Shown here: piece by piece, positions 5,362 to 15,800 of the stretch
Layout of the letters: every line of letters begins with the position of its first letter
How positions within the stretch are numbered: position 1 is the first letter of the stretch
Assembly: GCA_017964755.1 (NCBI GenBank)
Contig: JAGCRI010000100.1
Coordinates: forward strand, 1 to 22,942
Source of the DNA: Bacteroidales bacterium
Lineage (GTDB): Bacteria > Bacteroidota > Bacteroidia > Bacteroidales > WCHB1-69
Length of the DNA stretch: 22,942 bases
Direction of reading: 5' to 3'
Position numbers and translations under genes: made by a program
The notes under the pieces: model-generated
What the model was told of the DNA's origin: nothing
Database searches by the model: none
Seen by the model: the letters and a program-made list of their open reading frames with translations, nothing else

Positions 5362-8300
5362 ATGGCGCAGAAAATCCAATTCAACGTTGGTATGGACAAA
5401 ACTGAATTTATGACCGGAAGTCGTGAAATCGCGCAGGCTATAAGTTCATTGAAAGGTACCGTTACCAGCGCTGGGAAAGTCATGCGCGATTCTGCGACTG
5501 GCTACGGTACAGCTTTGCGTAAAAGCGTCGCGGCTACCCGCGAATTTGAAACGAATATACAGGGCATAAAGGCAAAGCTCGACACGCTGCGCGGGAGTGT
5601 TTCTGCCATAAAGGAAACTGCGGCGAATTTCCGTGCGCTTGGTGATAACATTTTGCGTGCGGACGACAAACTGAAAAAGATGCGCGACAAACTGGACGCG
5701 ATGACAACTGATGGGCAGGGTACCGCTACGAAATCGTGGGAGCAAAATCAGGCGGCTATCGAAAAGGCAACGGCAGCGCTTAATGAGTACAATCAAGAGC
5801 AAAAGCGTCTGATTGCGCGGCGGGACGAGCATCAGAAATATTTAGATACAGGCAAAAATGCTTATAATATGCCGCTTTCCCCTGATGAAGTTGAGAGTGA
5901 ACAGGGATGGGTGAAAACACAGACAGCAAGGATTCAGCAACTTCAAGAAAACATAGACCGCGTAACTGAAAGCCTGCAAGTATTAAAAAACAATCAAGCC
6001 GATTTGGAGCGGCGCGGCGAAAATGGGCCATCAAAAGAGTATCAAAATCTGTATGACGCCATTCAAAAGTCGAAAGCAGAGCTTGACGCCATGACCCAAA
6101 AGTACAACGAGATGAAGGCGAATGGCGCTGAAAACGCAGACAAATCGCCCGAATATATGCGACAGGTTCAGCAAGTACAGAAACTTGAAGATGCACTGAG
6201 AAAGGCAGAAGAAATCAAGGAACAGGTATTGAAACCGCCGTACTTGCAGGCATGGGAAAGCATGACCACGCTTACAGGGCAAATCAGCGAGGGCTTCGGT
6301 CGTTTGCAATACGCCGCAGGCATGGCGCTGACGGCGATAAAGAATCCCGGTCAGACTTTGGACAGGCTGCTTGGTGCACTTACAGCAAGAGTTGGCAGTC
6401 TGCTTTCTTCCCTTGCCCGTATGGCGGGCAGTGCGGCGCTGTCCTTTATGAAGAACCTTGCTTCATCCGCCGCAAATGCTGCGATACAGCTTGCGAAGAT
6501 TGTGTCTAACGCCGTTGTTAGTGGGCTTTCATCCTTGGCAAACGCGGCGAAAAATGCCGTTATCAACCTTGGCAGGCTTGCAATGAGCGCAGCGGCTTCG
6601 GGGTTGCGAAGTATAGCAAACGGCGCAAAAACCGCCGCTACGTCGCTTGCCCGAATGACAAGCAGCGCGATAGTTGGCGGCATTAAGAGAATCGCAAGCG
6701 CTGCTGGTGCTGCTGGCAAAGGCTTGGCAAGCATGGTTCGCCACAATAAGCTGGCGGACGGAAGCATGAAGCAAAGCCTAAAGACGGTGCTGAAATACGC
6801 ATTTGGCGTCAGGAGCATGTTCTTCCTGTTCAAGCGGTTGCGCAGGGCCGTGAGCGACGCCTTTACCGAAATGGCAAAGACAACGCCCGAGGTCAGGTCG
6901 GCTCTTACCAGCCTGCAAACCGCGCTGAACGGGCTTAAAGGCAGCCTTGCAACGGCTTTTGCGCCTATCCTTACTGCTATAGCCCCCGCGCTTATCTACC
7001 TTATGAACCTGCTTACAGCGGCTATGAACACCATCGGTGCGTTCTTTGCCGCGTTCACGGGCGCGAGCGTATTCAAGAAAGCGGCGGGCGGCATAAGCGG
7101 TACAGGGAAAGCCGCTGGCGGCGCGTCTAAGAAAGTCAAAGAGCTGAAACGCGAGCTTGCCGGGTTCGACGAGCTGAATATCTTGAACGGCGATAAGAAT
7201 AACGGCGGCGGTGGCGGTGGCGGCGGAGGTTCCGGTGGCGGGATGAAGTTCCTGACCGAAGCCATTCCGTCTGACATCAAGGACTTTGTAGATAAAGTCA
7301 AGGAATTGTGGGCTGCTGGCGACTTCAAGGGACTTGGGCAGTTTATCGCATTCAAAATCAATTATGCCCTGATGAAAGCCAGAGAGCTAATTTCTTGGGA
7401 AAACGTCGAAGGGAAAATATCTGCTGGTGTGTCTGCTGTCGCGGGCATAATCAACGGGCTGACTGACCCGGAGAAGGGAATAAACTTTGGACTGCTCGGC
7501 TCCACATTCAGTAATGGCATACAAACGCTGATTAACACGATTGGCCTGCTTGTGCAGAAAATCAGCTTTGCGAACATCGGCGTTGGAATTGCAAAATTCT
7601 TCAATGGCATATTGGCAAACGAACAGCTATTCGAGGATATCAAGAAAGGCTTCGAGGACATCATAGGTGCGCTTAGTGACCTTTCTACGGCGTTCCTTAG
7701 TAACTTTGAAGAAGGCACCCTTGCGCAGCGTATACGCGACACGTTGGGCGATGCTTCAATGTGGGAAAGCATAGGCTCCGAAGTCTGGAATGTTATTAAG
7801 CTGGCGTTCAATAAAACCGGGAACTTCCTGAATGTCCTTTTGGGCGGCGAAGATAAACTGCAAGAAGACCCAGACGTTACGCGCTTGATGCGCAAGCGCC
7901 CAACCAACATAACCCCGAAGTACGAAATAGACACAACCATATGGGACAGCCTGAAAGAAACGCTTGGCAATGGCATTAGCAGTGCGCTTGATTCGGTCAC
8001 GGGATTCATAGAGTCGCACAACGCAAGCGAAGTGATTTCGGCGCTGGTCAAGTGGGTTGTTGACCTTAAAAACAAGGCGTTTGGCGATGGAACAGGTATC
8101 GGCAGGCTGTTTGGTGCTGTGTTTAGCCATATGATTGATGGCTGGAGCGTGATTATTGAAGCGTTCTCAAACGACGCAGAAACGCTTGGCGGGCAGCTTG
8201 CGGGCGCGGTAAATGCGTGCATCAACAAAGCCTTCCCAGAAGATGGCGGCACGGTAGCTACGACCTTCAATAACGCCGTTCTGGGTGCACTTGATTTCGT

Positions 8301-11300
8301 CACCGCGTTCCTGAAAAACTTTGACGAGGAGCACGTTGCAGAAATAATCAAGGGCTTCTCTGATGCGACGAAGTGGAATGAAATAGCTAACGCTGCGTGG
8401 GAAGCCATGAAGCTGGCGTTCAGCAAATTGGGCAATTTCCTTGATATTTTGCTTGGCGGCGAAGGTGCGCTCGACTTTAAGATTGACGATTCTGCGGTAG
8501 ACATTGACGAAGCGACAAACGAGAAGTTGGCATTGAAGAATGGCAAAGGCGATACATCCGTTTGGGACGACCTTGCCGACCGCCTTGCCAACGGGTTCAA
8601 CAGCGCGATTGAAAGCCTGACGAACTTTATCTCTGGTTTGTCTGTGTCTGACGCGGTTGGTGCGTTGGCTGACTGGATTGTTCGGTTTAAGAATGGTGTT
8701 GCTTGGGACAGGGTTGGCGGGCTTTTTGGCGTGGCACTTGGTACGGCATTAAGCGCGATTAGCGAAGCAGTCACTACGTTCGCAGCAAATGCCGAAACAG
8801 ACGGCGCTAATCTTGCGGACGCCATGAACACACTGATAAGCACCGCGTTCCCGGACGGCGAATCTACATTAGGGACAATGTTCTCTACTGCGGTCAAGGG
8901 TACGTTCGATTTCGTCACTGCGTTCATGGAGCAGTTTAATGAGGTTACGCTTGCCAAAAAGATACGGACTGAGGTTGATTGGGACGGCATAGCCGAGGCT
9001 GCGTGGAACGCATTCAAGACGGCTATTGGCAAGTTGGGCAATTTCCTGACAGTCTTGTTTGGCGGCGAAGTGGACACAGGCAAGGCCGAAGATGCCATAG
9101 ACGCCGTTGAACGCATGTGGGACAGGCACGACGGAAGCCAGAACGAAGGTGCGACCGTGAATTCCATCGGCGGCATGATTGGCACTGGCGCAAGCAAGGC
9201 TGCCACCGGAATTCTTGATGCCATTACTTGGGCACTCGGAAAGATTGATTGGGAAAACCTTGGCACTGAAATACACAACATGCTGGTCAATATCCAATGG
9301 GCTGATATTGCAACAAGTTTGTGGAACGCTATAATCGCGGCGGCACAGGGGCTTGGGAAACTGCTTATTCGTGCGCTGTTTGGCGAGTCTACGTTTAATG
9401 ACTACGGGCTAAACGAAGAAGATGCTGACTATACTTCCAAATGGATGACTGCCAACGAATTAGAGCAGCGAATGGTTCAGACTAAGAACCTTGAAGCCGA
9501 AGCAGATTTGACTCTTGGCGTTGAGCTTGATGAAGAAACCCTCGCTGCGGTAAAGCAAGCGGCAGAAGAAAAACTAAACAAGCAAGAGGCCATGATGCAA
9601 TTCGGCCTTGACCCTGATGTAAACGAGCAGGAGATTATAGAACTGAATGCCGCTATACAGCAGTCCATTGACAACAACGAAAAAGAATTACAGTTGCCGT
9701 TCAACTTAGAGATGGCGGCGGAGAATAATCCTGAACTTGCTGCCGCAATAGAACAAGCGAAATTAGAACTTACAAGAAGAATGAGCAGCGTTGGCACAGA
9801 CAGTGCCGATGGACTTGTTGATGGCTATAGCGACGAATTGGAAGCCGAAGCAGGCGCGATTAAGACGGCTACGGCGGGAATCGAAGAACCGGCGCGTGCG
9901 GGCGTTGAATCTAACAGCCCGTCAGAGATGTTCAAGCGAATTGGCGAAGATATTGTAGCCGGTCTTGTGCTTGGATTGGGAACCTTGCCTGCCGCGCTTA
10001 AAGGCATTTGGGATAACCTGCCTGAATGGGCGCGTACACTGCTCGGGCAGACGACTTCCAACCTGAAAATCGCCATGTCTGGCGGCGGCAACGGTGGCGG
10101 CGGTGGTGCTACTGGCGACGTTGATGATAACACCAAAATCGTCAAGAAGGAAACTAAAGAAGTCAAGAAACTGACCAAAGCAGTCAAGAATCGCGGGCAG
10201 GACATCGTTGACGTCAACTACGAGGGCGCGGGCTTTGATACATCCGGCGACAGGCCGAAGCTGAATGTCGGCGTGCAGTTTGCGCCTGAAAATGAGGAGC
10301 CTACCGACGAGAACACCAACGGCGGACTGCTTGGCTGGCTGCAAACACTGCTTGACCCGGGTGTGTCTGTTGAAGCGAAAATTGCACTGATACAGGACGG
10401 CTGGAAGAATTTCAAGAATTGGTTGAGCGATAACGGCGTTGATGGCAATACGCCCATTGGTCAGCTTATCGACTTGTTGAAGAACAACTTCGATACTGTG
10501 GCTGGGTTCCTTGGCATTGACCCGAATTCGCCGATTGGTACGTTCTTGAAGCTGATACTCGACAACGCTAAGAGCCTCTTGGCGTTCTTGGGTATTGATG
10601 AGAATACACCAATTTCAACTGTCATAAAGCTGGTATTGCAGAAATTCAAAGATTTGCTTGACTTCCTTGGCATACCAGATAATTCTCCGATACGAACCAT
10701 AATTGATTTGCTAATGGGCAAAACCGACCCAGAGGCAGACAAGGTTCTCGGCGCTGGCGGCACATCGCAAGATGCAATCGTAAAGACATTGCTTGAACAG
10801 GGCGGAACGTGGTTCGCTAATGGATGGACGTTGATTTCTCTTGCGGGCAAAGCCTTGTCCGCGATTACTGGCAAAACGAACTTGGAACAAGGCGGAACGT
10901 GGGTTGGAAGTGCGTGGACTGTCATTTCAAGTGCTGGCAAAACGCTGTCTGCTATATTGAGTTCTGTGAATCTGACGCAGGGCAATGTCTGGGTCGCCAA
11001 TGCGTGGACTGCTATTACAAGTGTTGGTAAAACGTTGACAACCAGTGTTTCTACTATGTTGTCGCAAGGCAAAACATGGGTGGCAAATGCGTGGACTGCA
11101 TTGACAACTGGTGACCACTCAACAAAGACAACAGCAGAACTTGGTGGAAACATAAACACTGGAAGCGCTGCGTATACAACAATAACAGCCAAACCACACG
11201 CAGCAAAAACAACGGCACAACTTGAAAGTGATGGAATCAAGACTGATAGTGCCGCATTTAAAACGATAACATCATCGTCCCACTGGTCTAAAACAACTGC

Positions 11301-12351
11301 TTCATTGATTGACAGCGGGATAAAAGTTGGCAGCGCCGCGTATAAAACGATAACATCATCGTCCCACTGGTCTAAAACAACTGCTTCGCTTATTGATAGT
11401 GGAATTAAGGTAGCCAGTGCCGCATATAAAACAATAATGTCTGTTTCGCATGATTCTACTACGACAGCAGAATTAAAAGATGGTGGCATTAAAACAGGCA
11501 GCGCCGCATATAAGACAATGACTGCTGATGACCATAAGGCAAAGACAACAGTCAGTATAGCGAATGGCAATGTAAAAAAAAGCAGCAAAGAATACAAGGC
11601 GCTGACGGCTAAAAGCCATACAGTTACCACTTCTGTCAAGCTGACATTTGCCAATGTTGCCAACACTGTAAAGAACGCCATTAAGACTCTTCTCGGCATA
11701 CAATCTGGCGGTATCATCTCACGTTCTGGCAAACTGACCCGGTTTGCAAACGGCGGTTCTATCATGCGCAACGGACGTGCTTCTTGGTGGGATAGCGTGA
11801 ACAAGTACGCCGCAGGAACATCCCGCGCCCACGGCACTGTTTTTGTCGCTGGTGAGGCTGGGCCTGAAATCATGGGCCATGTCAACGGCAGGACTGAAAT
11901 CCTGAACAAGTCGCAGCTTGCCGATGCGATGTACGGCGCGGTTGTGTCTGGTATGGCTGGTGCGGTTAATGCGCTTGGTGTATACCTTGCCAACCACATG
12001 ACGACTTGCACCAATTCCATTGTGCAGACAATCGGCGCGAACAGCATTACGGCGTTGGCTGGCATGAACTACTATCAACCCACAATGGCAAACGGTGGCA
12101 TTATGCCGTATGACGTGGCTATGCAGATAGCGCGGAGCACACAGGAATTGCAGCACACACTTGACGCGAACAACGAAGATTTGATACAGGCGCTTGTGTC
12201 CGCTATGGGCAATGCAGCCAATTCCATCATTACGGCAATGCAGCGCAACCAGAATATCGTCAATCAGCGACGGGCTGGAAGCGGTAACGGAATTGATGAC
12301 ATTAACCGCACGACGCTGATGTACGGCAAATCGCCGTTAAAGGGGGTGTAA
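5362..12351 (+). CDS. Tape measure protein, 2329 residues, with four blocks of repeats
   Basis: This protein spans the tail lumen and sets tail length. Residues 1-293 are charged coiled coil. Residues ~345-500 are Ala/Ser-rich amphipathic helices repeating about every 22 residues (SLANAAKNAVINLGRLAMSA and similar). Residues ~513-573 are strongly hydrophobic (AFAPILTAIAPALIYLMNLL), the membrane-seeking part usual in such proteins. A Gly linker follows at ~614-627. Periodic blocks come next: units of ~204 residues anchored by W801, W1005 and W1207 with a shorter one at W1313; a 26-residue block (N1696, N1722, N1748, N1774); a 29-30-residue block (W1817, W1847, W1877, W1906); and a 27-28-residue block (H1919 to H2086). 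The C-terminal part carries the common AGEAGPEIMGH motif. No peptidase or transglycosylase domain is visible. The start has AAGGGGATGA before it. At about 0.15 nm per residue the tail would be near 350 nm, if the rule holds for the repeat blocks. Confidence 0.93.
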   Translation: MAQKIQFNVGMDKTEFMTGSREIAQAISSLKGTVTSAGKVMRDSATGYGTALRKSVAATREFETNIQGIKAKLDTLRGSVSAIKETAANFRALGDNILRADDKLKKMRDKLDAMTTDGQGTATKSWEQNQAAIEKATAALNEYNQEQKRLIARRDEHQKYLDTGKNAYNMPLSPDEVESEQGWVKTQTARIQQLQENIDRVTESLQVLKNNQADLERRGENGPSKEYQNLYDAIQKSKAELDAMTQKYNEMKANGAENADKSPEYMRQVQQVQKLEDALRKAEEIKEQVLKPPYLQAWESMTTLTGQISEGFGRLQYAAGMALTAIKNPGQTLDRLLGALTARVGSLLSSLARMAGSAALSFMKNLASSAANAAIQLAKIVSNAVVSGLSSLANAAKNAVINLGRLAMSAAASGLRSIANGAKTAATSLARMTSSAIVGGIKRIASAAGAAGKGLASMVRHNKLADGSMKQSLKTVLKYAFGVRSMFFLFKRLRRAVSDAFTEMAKTTPEVRSALTSLQTALNGLKGSLATAFAPILTAIAPALIYLMNLLTAAMNTIGAFFAAFTGASVFKKAAGGISGTGKAAGGASKKVKELKRELAGFDELNILNGDKNNGGGGGGGGGSGGGMKFLTEAIPSDIKDFVDKVKELWAAGDFKGLGQFIAFKINYALMKARELISWENVEGKISAGVSAVAGIINGLTDPEKGINFGLLGSTFSNGIQTLINTIGLLVQKISFANIGVGIAKFFNGILANEQLFEDIKKGFEDIIGALSDLSTAFLSNFEEGTLAQRIRDTLGDASMWESIGSEVWNVIKLAFNKTGNFLNVLLGGEDKLQEDPDVTRLMRKRPTNITPKYEIDTTIWDSLKETLGNGISSALDSVTGFIESHNASEVISALVKWVVDLKNKAFGDGTGIGRLFGAVFSHMIDGWSVIIEAFSNDAETLGGQLAGAVNACINKAFPEDGGTVATTFNNAVLGALDFVTAFLKNFDEEHVAEIIKGFSDATKWNEIANAAWEAMKLAFSKLGNFLDILLGGEGALDFKIDDSAVDIDEATNEKLALKNGKGDTSVWDDLADRLANGFNSAIESLTNFISGLSVSDAVGALADWIVRFKNGVAWDRVGGLFGVALGTALSAISEAVTTFAANAETDGANLADAMNTLISTAFPDGESTLGTMFSTAVKGTFDFVTAFMEQFNEVTLAKKIRTEVDWDGIAEAAWNAFKTAIGKLGNFLTVLFGGEVDTGKAEDAIDAVERMWDRHDGSQNEGATVNSIGGMIGTGASKAATGILDAITWALGKIDWENLGTEIHNMLVNIQWADIATSLWNAIIAAAQGLGKLLIRALFGESTFNDYGLNEEDADYTSKWMTANELEQRMVQTKNLEAEADLTLGVELDEETLAAVKQAAEEKLNKQEAMMQFGLDPDVNEQEIIELNAAIQQSIDNNEKELQLPFNLEMAAENNPELAAAIEQAKLELTRRMSSVGTDSADGLVDGYSDELEAEAGAIKTATAGIEEPARAGVESNSPSEMFKRIGEDIVAGLVLGLGTLPAALKGIWDNLPEWARTLLGQTTSNLKIAMSGGGNGGGGGATGDVDDNTKIVKKETKEVKKLTKAVKNRGQDIVDVNYEGAGFDTSGDRPKLNVGVQFAPENEEPTDENTNGGLLGWLQTLLDPGVSVEAKIALIQDGWKNFKNWLSDNGVDGNTPIGQLIDLLKNNFDTVAGFLGIDPNSPIGTFLKLILDNAKSLLAFLGIDENTPISTVIKLVLQKFKDLLDFLGIPDNSPIRTIIDLLMGKTDPEADKVLGAGGTSQDAIVKTLLEQGGTWFANGWTLISLAGKALSAITGKTNLEQGGTWVGSAWTVISSAGKTLSAILSSVNLTQGNVWVANAWTAITSVGKTLTTSVSTMLSQGKTWVANAWTALTTGDHSTKTTAELGGNINTGSAAYTTITAKPHAAKTTAQLESDGIKTDSAAFKTITSSSHWSKTTASLIDSGIKVGSAAYKTITSSSHWSKTTASLIDSGIKVASAAYKTIMSVSHDSTTTAELKDGGIKTGSAAYKTMTADDHKAKTTVSIANGNVKKSSKEYKALTAKSHTVTTSVKLTFANVANTVKNAIKTLLGIQSGGIISRSGKLTRFANGGSIMRNGRASWWDSVNKYAAGTSRAHGTVFVAGEAGPEIMGHVNGRTEILNKSQLADAMYGAVVSGMAGAVNALGVYLANHMTTCTNSIVQTIGANSITALAGMNYYQPTMANGGIMPYDVAMQIARSTQELQHTLDANNEDLIQALVSAMGNAANSIITAMQRNQNIVNQRRAGSGNGIDDINRTTLMYGKSPLKGV
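7762..9387 (+). repeat. Long protein-level repeats (~204 residues) in the tape measure
   Basis: Three copies of a long unit and one shortened copy share the motif W..I...W...K.A..K.GNFL..L.GGE. The motif starts at residues 801, 1005, 1207 and 1313 (nt 7762, 8374, 8980, 9298). Between the motifs each full unit also repeats a 'W(D)xLxxxLxNGxxSAxxSxTxFI' part and a 'TFDFVTAF..QF' or 'ALDFVTAFLKNF' part. The DNA copies have diverged; similarity is clear only in the protein. Confidence 0.8.
10447..10716 (+). repeat. 26-residue tandem repeats in the tape measure
   Basis: Four copies of N(T/S)PI..(L/I)..L(L/I) followed by a helix and FLGI(D/P) are spaced exactly 26 residues (78 bases) apart: N1696, N1722, N1748, N1774 (nt 10447, 10525, 10603, 10681). 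The strict spacing suggests a helical solenoid or a regular coiled structure. Confidence 0.85.
10801..11106 (+). repeat. 29-30-residue 'GTW' tandem repeats in the tape measure
   Basis: Four copies of (Q)G.(T/V)W(V/F)...WT.(I/L)(S/T).(A/V)GK.L occur with glycine at residues 1814, 1844, 1874 and 1903 (nt 10801, 10891, 10981, 11068), each unit carrying two conserved tryptophans. Confidence 0.85.
11116..11640 (+). repeat. 27-28-residue repeats with an exact 45-bp direct repeat
   Basis: Units of the form H..(K/S)TTA.L...GIK..SAAYKTI(T/M) are anchored by histidines 1919, 1946, 1974, 2002, 2030, 2058 and 2086. At DNA level bases 11259-11303 are repeated without change at 11343-11387, an offset of 84 bases or one protein unit; the rest of these two units differs at scattered positions. 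Confidence 0.88.
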
Positions 12352-12354
12352 TGT

Positions 12355-12855
12355 ATGCCAGTCGATACCACTGAACCCACGACTGTCAAGCGTTATAGGT
12401 TTGACAGTGAGCAGTTTGACACGCTGTCGTATAGTGACTGGCAGACGCAGTATGCAAACTACGCCATGTTTGCGGTGTTGTACGCTCAGGATAACATCGT
12501 CTATGACGTTACCGAGTGGATAGCTGAATTGAACCTAACTCACGAGGAACTTGACGCAGAGGGTGCCGGTAGAGACAAAAAGACCGGCACCATGAAGCGC
12601 AAAATTATTGCAGACAAACACGATATTCAGGTCAAAATCATGGATAAAGTGCCGCACAGCGTTGCGCATAAGATACTGATGCTTGTGTGTGACGGCGATA
12701 CTTTCACACTTTATTGGCATCATCCATGCCGCGCAAACGGCCTTACGAGCGCAAAATACTACTGTTCTACAGTAAACTTTGGCGCTCAACGGTATGATAA
12801 AAACGACGGCAAATGCTACTATACTGGAATGTCATTTAAGGTTATTCAGGTATAA
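12355..12855 (+). CDS. Distal-tail-position protein (DUF6711-like)
   Basis: A 166-residue protein between the tape measure and the tail-tip hub, where the distal tail protein (Dit) is expected. The central TGTMKRKIIADKHDIQVKI, the following FTLYWHHP, and the ending CYYTGMSFKVIQV resemble the small DUF6711-type proteins of Firmicutes phages ('R..KRK....FTV.Y.DP...... YVGDR.......W.G.SF.LIE'), which I recall from the same position. It has an N-terminal addition of ~45 residues compared with them (TVKRYRFDSEQFDTLSYSDW). The ATG follows AGGGGGTG and starts four bases after the tape measure stop. A role in forming the ring at the tail end is inferred only from position; a different baseplate role is possible. 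Confidence 0.55.
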   Translation: MPVDTTEPTTVKRYRFDSEQFDTLSYSDWQTQYANYAMFAVLYAQDNIVYDVTEWIAELNLTHEELDAEGAGRDKKTGTMKRKIIADKHDIQVKIMDKVPHSVAHKILMLVCDGDTFTLYWHHPCRANGLTSAKYYCSTVNFGAQRYDKNDGKCYYTGMSFKVIQV

Positions 12856-12867
12856 GGCGGTGATATA

Positions 12868-15800
12868 ATGCAAACAACATCTGCGACTTGGCAAGCCCTT
12901 GCTGCGGCTGACGGGACAAGGGTAGAAACACGGGCAACAATCAACAGCGTTGTGTATACAGGCAATGAATTGTCACCACCGATAATTTCACGGTCATTGA
13001 TGCAGAGCGGCGTTACCGTTGGTAACGTCGTTTCTGCTATGTGTACTTTTTCCTTGGACACAACCAATACCATCCCGAAATCTGCCGAAGTGTTGGTGGA
13101 GATGCGCCTGACCGATGGCGCAGAAACCAACCCTACAAACAGCGAGTGGCTGCCGCGCGGCACGTTCTACATTTCCAGACGCAACCGTGACCCGATAAGC
13201 GGTATAGTGGCGTATGAGTGTTATGACGCACTGTTGAAGGGTGATGCGGTATGGGAACCCGCTTCCAGCACATGGCCTCAATCCATGACAAGTGTTGTCA
13301 ACGAATTGTGCACTACGCTTGGCTTGCAGTTGGATAGCCGAACTATTATCAACCAGAACTATACTCTGCCTGAACCTAACGCGGGCGCGACTATCCGAGA
13401 CATACTTGGCATTATTGGGCAATACCACGGCGGCAACTGGACAGTTACGCCCGAAAACAAGCTGCGGCTTGTGCCTGTTATAGATGCCTCTGACGCGGAA
13501 GAAGCGGCGAGCAATGTTATTGACGTTTCTGCGGTCATAGAAGATTTCTACACCTTGCCCGCAGAAACCATTACCGGCATACGCTGCACATACAGTGATG
13601 CAACGGCGCTGATTGGCGATGATACAGGCGTTGTGGTAGATGTCACTATTCCGGCTGTTGTCGCTGCCGATTTGGGCGAAACACTGATAGGCATGACATA
13701 CCAGCCCTTTACACTTGGCACGGCATACTATGATTACGCGGTTGAACTTGGCGATTATGTCAGGTATTCAGACGATGTTGCAAGTGTACTGTACTCCGAG
13801 GAAGTGGAACTTGGCCCTGCAATGTGCGGCAATATATCCGCGCCTGACTTTGCGGAAATTGCAGACGAATATCCGTATATTGGGAAAATCGACAAGGCGT
13901 TGGCAGTTGCAAAAGCATATACCGACGCGGCTGTTACATCCGCAGAGGAAGATTTCGCAACAGCGGTAGCGGATATCAATTCAGACATAGACGACCTGCA
14001 ATCACAGATAGACGGGAACATAACTACTTGGTTTTATGCCGTTGACCCGACACTTAGTAATGCACCCGCCGTTGACTGGACTACAACGGAGGAAAAGAAC
14101 AACCACCTTGGTGACTTGTATTACAATACTACAAGTGGTTATTGTTGGCGATTCATGCTGTCTGGCAGTGTGTATTCATGGCAGCGAATTAGCGACACAG
14201 ACATAACCACGGCGCTTGCCAATGCGCAGGCAGCGCAAGACACAGCGGATAGTAAACGTAGAGTGTTTGTGGCGCAGCCTACGCCGCCTTATGATGTTGG
14301 TGATTTGTGGGTTCAGGGCACTTCGGGCGATATACTAAAGTGCGTTACGGCAAAGACAAGCGGCAGTTATAGTTCGTCTGATTGGGCCGTTGCGTCAAAG
14401 TATACTGATGACACGGCAGTAACAGCACTCAATAATACATTGAATCAGCAGGAAGTATTTAATAGGCTGACCGGCAACGGCGCAGCGCAAGGCATAGTTC
14501 TGTCAAACGGGCAGTTGTACGTGAATGCCAGTTACATTCAAAGCGGCACATTAGTTCTTGGTGGGCTGAATAATACCAACGGGACATTGGTTGTTAAAGA
14601 TGCCAGCAACAATACTGTTGGAACATGGAATAATGGCGGCCTTACTATATTTGATACAAGTGGTAACACCATAGGCGAGATGACGCAAAATGGTATTACC
14701 ATTAACTCTGGGTCTATTATATCTTATTCAAGCGACAAAAAGTATTATACAAAGGTTGGAACCGGTAGTTTTTATGCTATGGGATACCTTCGGTCTATTT
14801 CGTCTACTGTGGAATCATGGCAAAGGTTGTTTTATCTCGGCAGCACACTTGGAACAACGCCAGAAACTTCTGTTACTAAATTAGAAAGCGATGGGTTATT
14901 AGATATAAGGGCCGCAAATGGCAGAATAAAAATTTCAGCAACCACTTTAAATATGACCAGTGAAATTATTTTAAATAATTTATCTGGTACACAAGTCAAA
15001 GGCCCATTTACGGTAACAAGCAATGATGCTGATATACTTGAAATAGATGGCAATGGTGCAATAAGTGTAAATAGCCCCGCCACAATGACAGGCGATTTAA
15101 CATTAGACGGAAAAAGGCTGTATGTAAAGGGCACTAATTATTATACTGTCGCACCGGCATCTGTTACTGCTACAGATATGGTGGATTTTAAAGACAAGAA
15201 CAATGTTGTGCGGCATCGTATTTATAGTTCGTTGGGTACTGATGGTTCTTTCCGTATGTATTTTATGACAGGAAATACGACAAGTCCGGCTTCCTATGCG
15301 CAGATTGGAATAGGACTGGATTCAAATAACAATCCACTGTTTAGCGTTGGTGCTAATAAGGCTGGTGCATCAAGCACTGACGCCTTTAAAAGCGCAATTA
15401 AAGCAGCATTGGGACTTGGCACTACCACAAATGCTCTTACAGCAAAAAGCAACTTTGGCGGCACCACACAGGTGTTTGGGCTTAGTTTCGTGGTGGATAA
15501 TAGTAATAATACAGCCAAAAATGGACATTCAATGTCGGCTATTTTTCAGACTAACGGCTTGAGTATTTATGACCATACAGATGGCGAAGGCGTATATAAC
15601 ACAGCGCAGTATATTAGCCTTACCTCTGGCACGGCATCGACATTGCTTTCGACGCTTAAAAAAATCCCAGACGGAACTACAGCGGTGGCGACAATAAACA
15701 GTTCTGCGCTTAATGTTTTAACTGGTAAATCCGGCAGCTTTACCGCATTCAGAAACGCATTGGTGAGCCGTGACGGTAACACCTATTATTTTACAGCCGC

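Noticed and set aside
7362..9290. Long open frame of 642 codons on the minus strand
   Set aside because: It lies wholly antisense to the tape measure gene. Its protein is a low-complexity mirror of the repeats, it has no ribosome binding site evidence, and the sense frame is clearly real.
11116..11640. CRISPR array from the regularly spaced repeats
   Set aside because: The repeats are in frame with the tape measure, the period equals whole codons, the whole unit is similar, and there are no distinct spacers or cas genes.
10461..12065. Minus-strand open frame of 534 codons
   Set aside because: Also antisense to the tape measure repeats; the repeated antisense sequence keeps stops away by chance. 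No recognisable domain.
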